Assembly (NCBI GenBank): GCA_964023275.1 | Contig: OZ029913.1 | Coordinates: forward strand, 54,409,976-54,473,975 | Length of the DNA stretch: 64,000 nucleotides | Origin: Norana najaformis | Lineage: Eukaryota; Annelida; Clitellata; Crassiclitellata; Hormogastridae | Direction: 5' to 3' | Shown here: positions 55,601 to 64,000 of the stretch, piece by piece | How positions within the stretch are numbered: the first letter of the stretch is position 1 | How the letters are laid out: each line of letters opens with the position of its first letter | Translations under genes and position numbers: made by a program | The notes under the pieces: generated by a model | The model's database searches: none | Told to the model about the DNA's origin: nothing | The model's input: only the letters and a program-made list of their open reading frames with translations

Positions 55601-57924
55601 TTATGTACTTGAGTCATTTAGTTTAAATACATTTTAATATAGGAAGTTGTAACTGTGAGGTAAGTACAGTGGATTAAAACCTTCATAGATGTTTCTTGGA
55701 GTTTTATAATTTTATTATCATCGTCATTGTTAACTGTTATTATGATCATATTGAGCTGAACGATTGCTTGACAGTTTTTCCTGTTTCCTTTTCTTGTTCT
55801 GCCTTTTTAACCTATAAGAAAAAGGAGCACTTTTTTCATTGCTGTTGTCATGTTTGCGTTTCCACCAAAGGATCCTTCAGTTGTCTGGACCTTGCTTGCA
55901 TCTGAGGACCACTGTCAGTGGGGGCTGGGCAACAAATGAGCAACAGCATGATCTTAAACAAAAATTTTGCATCATTGAAGGAGTTGTATCTTACGATTCA
56001 GTGAAGATGGCAGAAGTGTCAGAGCAGTTATACATTTCTTTTGTTGCTGCAGTTAAAAAAATGAGTGATAACCTAACCGATATTAAGTGTCTAAATAACT
56101 AACTACCCAGTAAATTAGAATAGTTAAAATATCTTTGTGTTGCTTATAACTTCGAGTAGATAAAGATGTGCAAGTGCCAAACTGTGGTATTCTTGCCAGA
56201 GTTCGGTAAATGGATCATAACCTAACGTGATTAATTGTCTAGATAGCTAACTAACTAATTATAAGTCTTTTCATTTTATCAGTTGTATTACGTGTGTCTT
56301 CTTATCAGACGAAGACACCACAAGTGCCAAAGCAGTTGTCCATGGAATTGTTGCTGGAGCTCATGTGCCGTTCCCACTTGACAATCCAGACGCCTGCAAG
56401 AACTCAGGTTTGACATGCCCACTGAAGAAAGGAACACAGTATACCTATAGCACTAACATCTTCATCAGAAAAGAGTATCCATCGGTAAGAACAGTTCACT
56501 TGGTTGATTTGGTTTTACAAGATTTACTGTTACTTGAAATGGTATCTTGTGAGGTTTTGAAATTACAAAATGTTTGTATTTATAGTTGATTGAATGAGAA
56601 AGTGAAGTTTAATCACGATCTTCACTTTAAGGGGACGATAAAGAGAAGTGAATGGAACTGAGACTGCTATTAGTCATCAGTCAGACAGCTTAACAGTGCT
56701 TGGAGATTTTACTAGCACATAACTTACAGGATAAATTGTGGGAAAATGTGTTTAAGCAGCAAATTAAGTTGTTCTTTATGTTTAAAAGCAATTTTCACAT
56801 GACAGTGTAGATACCTACAGTAATTTTGTACCTCTGCTCAACTAATGCTTGTCTGAAACTAGTGGTTTACTTGCACTTGCTGAAGTGCTGATGCAACATA
56901 AATCCTATTATTAACATTTCCGTATGACTATAAATGACCAATTCTGTTTAATTCACCAGAATTTGAACCTGGAATTGGTAAACAGAACTGCTATGTAGCT
57001 GTAATATGCAGCTTTAATAGTTGACAAACATTTAGTAAATGTGTTTAGTTGAAGTTTGTTTAACCTAGTATTAGTTAAGTTAAGCTAATTGTCAGACCCT
57101 TAATTAACATTCTGGAAGCTTGAACAAAATCTGAGATGAGTGACCTGGAAATGTTGGAAATGTTTGTTGATTTGAAATGAAATTATTCTATTTAACTTTG
57201 AAAATTCTCTGCCACTTCAGGAAAAAATTACTTCTAAACCTATCAACCGCACGTAATTAATTTATGTATAAACATCAAATTACCATTTATCAATTACAAT
57301 TTTGGTTGGATGTTGATGTTTTTCTTTTTCAGTGATCTGCCAGTACATAATGAACTCATGATAATCTAATATGTTTTTGAGAAATGCTTTATTAATTACT
57401 GGCTGTTTGAATTCTGCACATTTTATAACATGATAAGATATCAAATAAAACTATAAGAGACAGGATGTGACAAGAGAATGTGGAAAATATCATTGGAAAG
57501 AGTAGACTGAAATGGATGGGACATATAATTCGTAAGGACAAAGATAGACGAGCCAATCAAGCAATGAACAGGATTCCTGAAGGGAAATGGAGGAGGGGAA
57601 GACAAGGAAGAATTGGCCAGAGACCATCAGAGATGTCGTTGGATGAGGCAGGAAGACTGATGGTCAACAGAGATGAATGGAGAAGCTGTGTTGCCCAAAT
57701 TTGCAGACCTGCACAGGGAGGACTAAGTAATAAGCAAGTAAGTTTGTTGAGAAGTATTTCTGGTTGATAATTGAATTGTTTTATTACTGCAGATCAAACT
57801 GGTAGTGCAATGGGAACTTCAGGATCAGGATTCGAAAGACATATTCTGTGTCCAGGTCCCTGTGGAACTTACAAGTGGCTCCAAATACAACGTCCAGAAA
57901 CTCCGCTTTTTGAATAATCTGTAA
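49611..57924 (+). CDS. NPC2-like ML-domain protein, copy B (4 exons)
   Basis: Tandem paralogue of the gene about 5 kb upstream, same strand and same four-exon structure: 49611-49695, 55358-55468, 56309-56484, 57793-57924, giving 167 residues. Signal peptide at residues 1 to about 20, ending in the same LLSGIDCI segment as copy A. The six ML-domain cysteines are kept. Exon 3 is 41/58 residues identical to copy A by my count. The cavity-entrance loop differs: GAHVPFP replaces GVPVPFP. A sequon (NGT) occupies the place of NSS in copy A. Exon lengths match copy A except exon 2, which is 6 nt longer. Intron 1 is 5662 bp against 1113 bp in copy A, largely because of two DNA-transposon insertions; intron 3 holds a LINE fragment. 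All splice sites are GT-AG and the frame is open, so the gene looks functional. Confidence 0.94.
51213..51320 (+). repeat. 50-bp tandem duplication beside the CACTGG element
   Basis: Two diverged units with CAGAGCAGTAT...ACTTTAAAT.TATGTTTTCAGC, immediately left of the target duplication. Confidence 0.7.
51327..53951 (+). mobile_element. 2.6-kb DNA transposon with CACTGG ends, long TIRs and TTA duplication
   Basis: The element starts CACTGGCCAAC at 51327 and ends with the exact reverse complement, GTTGGCCAGTG, at 53951. The inverted similarity runs on imperfectly through 51327-51453 and 53835-53951, ending in a strong block (CAGGTCTAGTTT..GAGATAT on both sides). TTA flanks it directly at 51324-51326 and 53952-53954, as a 3-bp target duplication would. 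It carries one 567-codon open frame and sits in intron 1 of NPC2-like copy B, in the same direction. CACTG/CACTA ends with a 3-bp duplication recall the EnSpm/CACTA group, but the protein is not one I can place there. Confidence 0.88.
51932..53635 (+). CDS. 567-aa putative transposase of the CACTGG-ended element (orphan family)
   Basis: Single-exon intact frame. I recognise the overall pattern as that of uncharacterised proteins found in arthropod and cnidarian genomes, but know no assigned function. Visible parts: N-terminal cysteine pairs C16xxC19 and C60xxC63 (likely zinc-binding), a third pair in DCYFC (C96, C99), an acidic/serine linker at about 140-175, then a core with LFIDSSKRSL (D264), WVICVDLK (D319) followed by CFLC...HEHW (C337, C340, H348, H350), PPLHIKLGLMK near 383-393, and a C-terminal GERFHQDIKTMENRYQGKW block (E516). 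A beta-strand-rich D264 segment, a second Asp followed by a zinc knuckle, and a late Glu are compatible with an RNase H-like DDE transposase; this is inference. Start chosen at the first ATG; an AG acceptor-like site upstream (about 51890) leaves room for a 5' exon. Its position between terminal inverted repeats argues that it is the mobilising protein and not a captured host gene. Confidence 0.85.
   Translation: MATSRRSCINHPDIFCYICGEYTLKANRKLISEFVKRAYVGYFGVKLGDQDKQWAPHTVCKTCIEQLRHWTIGKRSCLKFGVPMVWREQINHFDDCYFCMVNIIGINRNNRHKLSYPDIPSARRPVPHSDIVPVPPFRELTQLSDDETCMSNIGQDDESEESGGSDSDFQSTSHSERFDQKELSDVIRDLNLSKESSELLAYRLKEKNALQPGTKITIYRNREKDLLPFFTEDNNLVFCNDISNLLKKIGLSDYSPDEWRLFIDSSKRSLKCVLLNNGNKFGSIPIGHSTRMKEEYNAISLVLEKIKYKEHQWVICVDLKMINFLLGQQSGNTKYPCFLCLWDSRAKHEHWTRKDWPSRKDMVVGAQNVIKESLVARDRIILPPLHIKLGLMKQFVRALNKEGSCFEYTVHKLPGITMEKLKAGIFDGPQIRQLMNDPLFIPSMNEIESCAWSSFVLVTKNFLGNKKADNYAQLVEDMLLHFNKLGCNMSIKVHYLHSHLDHFPENLGDFSEEQGERFHQDIKTMENRYQGKWDAHMMADYCWNIMRDCSGRCHTRKSYRRSFFGVE
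54180..54450 (+). repeat. two tandem LINE-type tails
   Basis: Two related units (54195-54262 and 54378-54445) share CGGCCTCGGCT.TGCTACGG, then CTTTATAAAT or CATATAAATC, and end in TTATTATT. Such ends with short ATT tails are common for RTE/CR1 insertions. Confidence 0.5.
54720..55110 (+). mobile_element. mariner/Tc1-type deletion derivative (MITE)
   Basis: Perfect 29-bp terminal inverted repeats (54720-54748 and 55082-55110) beginning TACACTGTGTCC, bordered by TA on both sides as for TA-targeting mariner/Tc1 elements. It is 391 bp long and lies in intron 1 of NPC2-like copy B, about 250 bp before exon 2. It retains the end of a transposase frame. Confidence 0.9.
54909..54998 (+). pseudogene. 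C-terminal relic of a mariner/IS630-type transposase
   Basis: A 29-codon frame ends ACVEANGGHFEHKL and stop. The ending with GGHFE is typical of many Tc1/mariner/IS630-type transposases. All catalytic parts are missing, so this is a remnant inside an internally deleted element. Confidence 0.6.
57440..57770 (+). mobile_element. RTE-like LINE, ORF2 C-terminal fragment in NPC2-B intron 3
   Basis: Codes KSRLKWMGHIIRKDKDRRANQAM, then PEGKWRRGRQGRIGQR, then ...LDEAGRLMVNRDEWRSCVAQICRP. This is the standard tail of RTE-type endonuclease-reverse transcriptases (LRWLGHV..M...R.P..AL....G.R.RGRP...W...V...R..WR..V..LC). The frame is open for 95 codons and ends just before exon 4 of the host gene. Confidence 0.8.
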
Positions 57925-58255
57925 AATAAGTGTCAACTGATGCATCTTTGTTATTGCCGTGATTTGATTCTCGAGCTTCTTGTAATCAGATCATGGCTAT
58001 TCTTGTGCGATGTGTTGTCACCTTCGTTTCTGTTAATTCTGTTCTGTATTTCTCAGTGACGATGGTCCATTTCCCAGATTTGATTCTGAAACATCACTGA
58101 ATGTGCATGTATTGATTCATTCTGAAACTGATTTAATTCCAGCCAGTGGTATTTCTAACAAATGGTGTTCTATAGGGTACAGACAGACAATGCATAAGCA
58201 ACAGGAGATCTATGAGAAATCATTTTTAGTGGCTTTATATTTCTGTATTCTTGTG

Positions 58256-58261
58256 GTATAA

Positions 58262-58317
<56 letters not shown>

Positions 58318-58342
58318 TGTATAACATGCACTTATGTATGTG

Positions 58343-58422
<80 letters not shown>
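58256..58422 (+). repeat. compound (TA)n microsatellite downstream of NPC2-like copy B
   Basis: Two long TA runs separated by a TATGTATGTATAACATGCAC stretch. Confidence 0.93.
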
Positions 58423-58425
<3 letters not shown>

Positions 58426-59759
58426 GCCTTGTGAAAATCATGTTTCATGAATTGTTCAAGGAATAAGTTCATTAAATTTTGTAACAGTTAACTAGGAATG
58501 TTAAAATTTTTATAATAAGCTGCCGAATAATTGTTATCGAATCTAATCTAGATCTACACCACCAGTTACTCATTGCGCTTTTGTGTACGTTGTTTGTCTG
58601 ACTGTTTTGATCTGCTGAATTGACAAGTTATTGAATTTACTGAATTGAATTGTCAAATAATTTCTGTAGTTTGTTAGAAATACTGTCTTAAGTAAATTTC
58701 TTGAACACTGCAACTGAATCTTAAGTTTTCACTGCTTTTATTTTTCAGGATGGTTTAATTTTGTTGATTTCAGGTGGTTCAATTTTTTGTCACTTAAAAT
58801 TAAATCTTTTAATCTTTATGGTCGTTTATTTTTCTTGGGTTTCCAGGCAGATGGTGAAAAATAGTTTATTTTTTATCTCTCTTGCTGTAGTTTTAAAAAC
58901 TCTGACTTAAGGAATAGCCTGTTGCAATGGAATTATCACGCAGAAAGTGAACTTTTCATTTTAAATGTTTTACTGCAAGATTTTAAAATGTTTTCTTGTA
59001 ACTGGTTTGAAGCTCTTAAAACGTAGTTATGAAACATAAGTTTCAGTGATACTTCAGTACGTTATTTTGTAGCAGTTGGTCATAGTCTCATAAAATTAAT
59101 ATTGTTTTATTTCTCTATAGAAGTTTTGACTAATGCAATAATTCTTGTAAGAAATATTTACAACTGTGTGAAGGCTTGCTGTTTTATTTTTGCTTTTTTA
59201 TCTGTAATTTGTGAGATATTCTTACATCGAATTCATGTGTGATATATCTGTTGATATTTCTAAAGGCTGACACTTTGTTTAAATTAAGTTCTGTGCATGA
59301 ATAGTTTTTTAGTTTAATATAACATTTTAAGCTAGCTGCAGGTTCTCAGATACCTATTAGTTACTTAGTGCAAAATGAATATTTTCACTTTTCAGTGTCA
59401 TACCGTAAAATCACATTCTTGAGTTGAAAAAAATCTCATTTTGTTCAAGTCAAGTCTTGCATTTGATAATGTGGTAATCACTTTTTAGGGTTTATAATGC
59501 AGTCTTTTGCGTAATGGGATATCTGTTTGACACATCCCAGGTTACCAATCAATTGCTTGTACTGTTATTTTCTTGCTGCAATGTAGTTGCTGGCCATATG
59601 AAATCGACTGCAAAACTTTCTAAAAGCATGGACGTCACATTATTATGTCTCTGTTGTGTTCCTGTTTTGAGCCGTCTGAGTTAACGAACACTGCGTTCTA
59701 ATCATGTGGGGCCCTTTGGTTCCCTACTCCCATACGACAATTTGGACACCATTCTTTCT

Positions 59760-59935
59760 TGTGCACTGGACCATCCTCTTGGAACAATCTTTCACCCAAA
59801 ATTAGAACATAATCACCACAAAAAGCTCAAGAAACATTTTCAGCTCGTCTCAAGATGGACCTTTTAAGATCTCTTAGATAGCTGTGTTTCAGCACCTTCG
59901 TGGATGTTGTACAGGCACTATATAAATGTCCAGAT
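59760..59935 (+). repeat. LINE-like 3' end
   Basis: One frame reads PSSWNNLSPKIRT, resembling the PxxWNxLPxxIR tail of LINEs, and the segment closes with GCACTATATAAATGTC, a common short LINE 3' terminus. Confidence 0.4.
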
Positions 59936-60049
59936 GCATACATATGCATCTTGAGGAGCTGTGCATTGCAAGTCTCTTCCATGCCGAGTCACAGATTTCT
60001 TCGCTCTGCTGTGCAGGGTGACTTGGTTGTCCCACCAGCCTAAACTTCT

Positions 60050-60265
60050 ACAGTCCAGCATAGAGGATTTGTTCTGGTTAGTGTGTCTCTTTAATAAGTT
60101 GCCCCCAGCGACCTGCTCCGTGAGCCTCATCGCCTTTCTCTGCCAGTTTTCTGTAGCTTTTGAAAACCATCCTGTTTGACCGTGGTTTTCTGTCGTGAGG
60201 TCAGGAGAGCCTCGGACGAGTTTGTCTTGAAGTGGTGCTCTACAGATAGGCAATTTCAGTTACTC
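60050..60265 (+). repeat. LINE 3' end, same family as in PKA intron 1
   Basis: FNKLPPATCSVSLIAFLCQF-like coding remnant followed by GTCTTGAAGTGGTGCTCTACAG, matching the tail at 13163-13185. Frames are broken. Confidence 0.6.
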
Positions 60266-61029
60266 ATTAAATGCAAAAATTACCAGTAACGGCATTCTAA
60301 CTGTATAAGCACCAGCAAACAGCATGAGTAATTGTAATTACATTTAATAAAACAAAATTTGCATAGCACCTCTTATAAGAAACTCCTCGGAGGCATTCGG
60401 CTAAGGGATGGGAAAATTTGTGACCCATATTTTTGCGCCTTTGCAAGGTTTTCAAGATGCACTATATAAAAAGCCAGAACATGTTTGGCTCTAAAACGAG
60501 CAGCTGCGAGAGAACAAACACAGATGCCCAGCATATTATTAGGCTAGTGGCAACTTCTTTAATCGCAAACTCCGCCACTGCCGTACTCGGGTGGTGCCAT
60601 ACCAAAGCCTGGATAACGCTGGATGGCCGCGTTAATTATCTTATGACACAGCGTCCTTTAATAAACAATAACTACACTGAACGCATTTCCTGTTGTGTCT
60701 AAAGTTCCGGTAGGTAACCAGACGTGATGTGAAAAGTGGTCCAATCATTTCCCCCACAGCACGAAGCGTTTTATTTTATCAAGCAGTTGCTACTATATTT
60801 GGCAAACCGAGGCTCGTATCGTAATGAGAATCTAGAAATTTCTACTGCACTCCAAAATGTGGGAACGAGCTTAATTTACTCGCCGGCGCTGGGTGAAAAC
60901 AAAATCGACAGACAAGTAAGCATTCACTGAGTCTTGTAAACAGGTTCTACTCGTCTAAACGAAGATTATAAAATGTAAATCGAAAGTTCTTAGCGCCACA
61001 CAAAAGACGCGTCAGGAAGATTAGCTCAA

Positions 61030-61350
61030 TACCAGCGCTATATCAAACGAAGTCCTCAACAGCTTTGGGTGTTTAGTCGGTTTCAGTGCCAGCATCGATG
61101 TCAGATAAGAATCAGGAAGCGCAGACACCATGGTGCTACGGTGGAAATCGTTGGTTACGGTGGTCAAGGGATGGTGTAGGAGCGGAAGCAGAATAGGATA
61201 GTTTGAAACGTTTGATTTTAGTCTTGAATGAAAAGCTGCAGAAGAAAAGGCAAGGGGAGAAGACCTCGTACTGACAGGCCAGAAATGCATGAGTGAACTG
61301 GAGGAGGTCCGCCGGAGCTCGTTCCACAAAGCTGGTGCCGCGTAGATTAG
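61030..61350 (-). repeat. LINE 3' end
   Basis: The minus strand reads APALWNELRRTSSSSL...FSSAAFHSRLKS, a LINE C-terminus, and finishes in a GATATAGCGCTGGTATTGAG-type tail. It is fused by chance in one 212-codon frame with the adjacent SINE-like repeat. Confidence 0.5.
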
Positions 61351-61389
61351 CCTATGAAGCAGCTGCAGTATTTGAGAGAGGGGAGACTG

Positions 61390-61590
61390 GAGGCCGAGAT
61401 AGATAAAATTAAATGTAAATGTAGGCCTATATGTTTTAAAAAGCGACCGTATGGCCTCGACTCTGGTCATTTTACAATGAATTTCTCGGGTGAGATCCTT
61501 CATCGCCAAGTTATGAGGAAGAACGGTGGACCTGAGTGGCGGGATAGTGAAAAGCTCGAGAAAATAAGAGGGTTGAGAAGTTTGAAGTGC
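61390..61590 (-). repeat. SINE-like repeat R1, next to the P-element
   Basis: Reverse complement carries GATGAAGGATCTCACCCGAG, CGAGGCCATACGGTCGCT and the ACATTT tail. Confidence 0.75.
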
Positions 61591-61713
61591 AGTGTAGGCA
61601 AAGATCTTAGAGTCGTAGACTAAGATATGACACTCAATGTATCTGAATGTACACACCACCTACCTTGGGATGTGTGGCGCCACCATACGATTGGATTGAT
61701 AGAGTTTGTAAAC

Positions 61714-64000
61714 ATGGCTTCGAAGCCAGGAGGGATCTGTTGTGCTGCGATTAATTGCAGCGTAACGACGTACAATGCGCAAAAGATTTCATTATTTAGA
61801 TTTCCGAAAGATGCTGAAAGGTAAGTACAAAGTAACGTATAAACTATATTATTAAATGTTCGATGACTGCTGTCGGTGATACACATAACATACATCACAT
61901 ACCCGATACATACCCGATAGACCCATTGAAAGATGGACAGGGTCGAGGCCATACTGTCGGTATAGAAAATCCCGAATACATCACACTCTTCTATCAATCA
62001 CCGCTTTTCATTCCTCAAGCTGTTATACGTGATCAGAGGCCCACAAACAATGCTATTTGGAAACATTGGAAAACGTTTCTGTTTCGAAAATATCACTTGA
62101 GATGTTGGCGACCGGCAAACGTTCTCTGTGCAAAGTCTGTTCTGGCTTTCAGATCTTGTCTAAGAACGCATCTCTTCCTTATTTCCTAGGTTGTTTCCAT
62201 GTCATATCAATATGTAACTTTTGCTTATAACTTGCCCGGCAACATTTTATTGTAGAAAATTAATAGTTATCTGCTGTTACTGTTTTATTACATGAGAACA
62301 GGTGTAAGAAGTGGAGAGTCAACACGCGGCGTTCAGACCTGGACTGCAAAAGTGTTGAAGTGCTGAACAAAACCTTCCGACTGTGCAGTAGGCATTTCGA
62401 AGATTCACAGTTCATGAACACCAAACATGACAAGCTTATATGGAATGCAGTTCCAACACTGTTTGATATTCCAAACAAGCCATCATCGATCACACAAAAA
62501 CGACGACACATTATCAGGCATACACCAAAGTCAAATGTTTCTGTGAAAAGCAGCAAATTACAGCTGCTCAAAAACGTTCCTAACGAACACAAGGACAGCG
62601 ATGAAGTTCTTGCTGTGGAAGAGTCTCTTTCTGCAGCTGTGGCTGTCAATAGTGTTTTGCCTATTTCATCATCTGCTAACCTGGAACTTCTAAATGACCA
62701 GTCTGAAGGTTGCTCCACGGGGTCGTCATGTAACTGTTCAGACAAGAAGAAACTTAAGAATGAAATTGTCAGACTACGAACTCGACTGAGGAGACAGACA
62801 GGAAAGGATCAAAGTACATCAAAATGCAACAGTGTCTTGACACGGAAGCAAGGAGCTGCTTCCTGTGACCGTTTGATAGCAGAACTGTGCAACTATCTTC
62901 CACCATCTACTGTCACTTTTCTGAAGACACAGATCAATATGTGTCTTGTTTCCAAACAAGGTAGACGTTGGACAGTTAATGAAAAAATGTTTGCAATGTC
63001 TGTATTTTATCAAAGCAGAAAATCTTATAAGCTGTTGCAAAATATTTTCTGTATGCCATCCAAAAGGACTTTGCAGCGAACGCTCCAAAACTGCAACCTT
63101 TATCCCGGCTTTAGCAAGCAATTTTTTGGTACTCTAAAAATAAAGATGCAGCAAGCCTCTGAGAAGGCTAAAGACTGTGTGCTAATTTTTGATGAAATGG
63201 CATTAAAGCAGAAATTGATATACAACAGGGAACGGGATTGTATAGAAGGTTTTGAGGATTTTGGTGTGTTTGGAACTACTCAGCATACAGCAGACCATGT
63301 TCTTGTATTTATGTTGCGTGGAATTTCTGTGAAATGGAAGCAGCCTCTTGCTTACTTTCTTGTAAGTGGGTCTATCAAACCAACTATTTTGTACAGCCTT
63401 TTGCATGATTGTCTGGCAAAGTTGGAGGAAATACATTTATTTCCTAAAGCTGTTATATGTGATCAGGGACCCACAAACAGATGCTATTTAGAAACATTAG
63501 AAAACGTTTCTGTTTCTCAACCATTTCTGTTTCATGGTTGCAAAAAAGTGTATGTAATCTACGATCCCCCACATTTGCTTAAAAACATTCGAAACAACTT
63601 TAAAAAACATGACTTTGTATGGGGTTCTGGAGAAAATAGGCAAAATGTGTGTTGGAAGCATGTGTCAGAATTTTATGCATTTGACAGAAACCTGCCCATT
63701 AGAATGGCACCTCGTCTGACGGATAAGCATCTTGATATGCCTCCATTTACTAGCATGCGTGTCAATCTTGCAGCACAAGTTCTTAGTCACTCTGTGGCAG
63801 CAGGCATTCAAACACTTTGTCACCTTGGAAAGTTGGATAGAGATGCAGAACATACTGCAAAATTCATTGATAAGTTTGATAAGATTTTTAACGCTTGTAA
63901 TAGCCGAACAATAAAGAGTTCGCAACCCATGGGGCATGCGGTTTCTAATGGCAGCGGTCATGATGTGTTCTTCCAAGACATATTGGCTTACTTGCAAGAC
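61714..64000 (+). CDS. THAP-domain P-element-like transposase, 3' truncated by window end
   Basis: Exons 61714-61820 and 62302-64000 (open) join in frame (AG|G = Arg36) to 602 residues. Residues 1-90 are a THAP zinc finger: C10 (or C9), C15, C64, H67 of the C2CH set, the invariant Trp (W40) and AVPTLF (85-90). A basic, coiled-coil-like stretch with SDKKKLKNEIVRLRTRLRR follows, then the P-element RNase H core: IFDEM (D333), CDQGPTN (D423) and DPPHLLKNIRNN (D457). These are hallmarks of Drosophila P transposase and THAP9. The intron (61821-62301) is GT-AG with donor GTAAGT and acceptor GAACAG. No stop or frameshift is seen over 566 codons of exon 2, so the copy may be recently active or domesticated. 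The final catalytic Glu region lies beyond the window. Confidence 0.93.
61912..61975 (+). repeat. R1 3' fragment in the P-element intron
   Basis: CCATTGAAAGATGGACAGGG, then TCGAGGCCATACTGTCGGTA match the conserved 3' block of R1. Confidence 0.6.
62006..62085 (+). repeat. degenerate copy of the P transposase core inside its own intron
   Basis: About 80 bp match 63436-63515, the segment coding KAVICDQGPTN...ENVSVS, with roughly ten mismatches and a 1-base deletion that breaks the frame. It lies in the single intron of the same transposase gene, between a SINE tail and a LINE tail. Confidence 0.85.
62086..62195 (+). repeat. LINE 3'-coding remnant in the P-element intron
   Basis: Reads RPANVLCAKSVLAFRSCLRTHLF and stop soon after. 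The ...SVxAFRxxLxTHLF pattern is the usual C-terminus of many CR1/L2/RTE-like reverse transcriptases. Directly abuts the transposase fragment. Confidence 0.5.

Larger units (their letters stand above)
57925..61029. other. region downstream of NPC2-like copy B
   Basis: 3' UTR of copy B, a TA microsatellite, AT-rich unique sequence, then LINE 3' ends from about 59.7 kb. No further gene seen. Confidence 0.5.
61660..64000 (+). mobile_element. P-element-like DNA transposon, left part (runs off the window)
   Basis: Everything downstream of the repeat debris at about 61600 is compatible with the 5' part of a P-type element: a short leader, a THAP exon at 61714 and a long transposase exon open to the window end. 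The exact left terminus cannot be fixed because the matching right inverted repeat is outside; 61660 is a rough estimate. Confidence 0.65.

Noticed and set aside
61021-61659. 212-codon minus-strand frame
   Set aside because: It reads through an R1 SINE-like repeat and a LINE C-terminus; a chance fusion of repeats, not a gene.

Overview
This is a stretch of AT-rich, intron-rich animal nuclear DNA. Genes are split into short exons with GT-AG (and two GC-AG) introns. The intergenic and intronic sequence is full of SINEs, LINE 3' ends, DNA transposons, minisatellites and microsatellites. The protein families (PKA catalytic subunit, NPC2/ML proteins, THAP/P-element transposase) and the repeat mix fit an invertebrate metazoan. 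A lophotrochozoan, perhaps a mollusc, is my best guess, but the sequence alone does not prove it.

Layout. 1-12.7 kb: no recognisable coding exon, only repeats (91-bp, 28-bp and 25-bp tandem repeats, an inverted repeat pair, tRNA-derived SINEs). 12.73-30.48 kb (+): eight exons of a cAMP-dependent protein kinase catalytic subunit, 315 codons matching human PKA-C from about residue 36 to the C-terminus without an indel; the N-terminal exon(s) were not found. Introns 1 and 3 both start with GC instead of GT. 30.5-40.4 kb: gene-free, with dispersed repeats and an 885-bp piggyBac-type element (37500-38384) that has perfect 13-bp ends and TTAA duplications. 40.50-44.56 kb and 49.61-57.92 kb (+): two tandem NPC2-like (ML-domain) secreted sterol-binding protein genes, each with four exons and identical intron phases. 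Intron 1 of the second gene holds a 2.6-kb DNA transposon (51327-53951) encoding an intact 567-aa protein, and a 391-bp mariner-type element (54720-55110) that keeps the last 29 codons of a transposase. LINE fragments lie in intron 2 of the first gene and intron 3 of the second. 58-61.7 kb: LINE and SINE debris. 61.71-64.0 kb (+): an open THAP-domain P-element-like transposase running off the window end, whose single intron holds a frameshifted copy of part of its own catalytic region.

Working relationships: the PKA gene and the NPC2 pair are the only host genes I can support. The NPC2 copies are a tandem duplication. The rest is a mobile-element landscape: at least four DNA-transposon types, two with intact coding capacity, two or more LINE lineages, and several SINE families. 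The least ordinary item is the 2.6-kb element: its ends start CACTGG, it has 117-127-bp imperfect terminal inverted repeats and a 3-bp TTA duplication, and its protein matches no classical transposase motif that I recognise, although its layout is compatible with an RNase H-like (DDE) fold plus CxxC zinc motifs.
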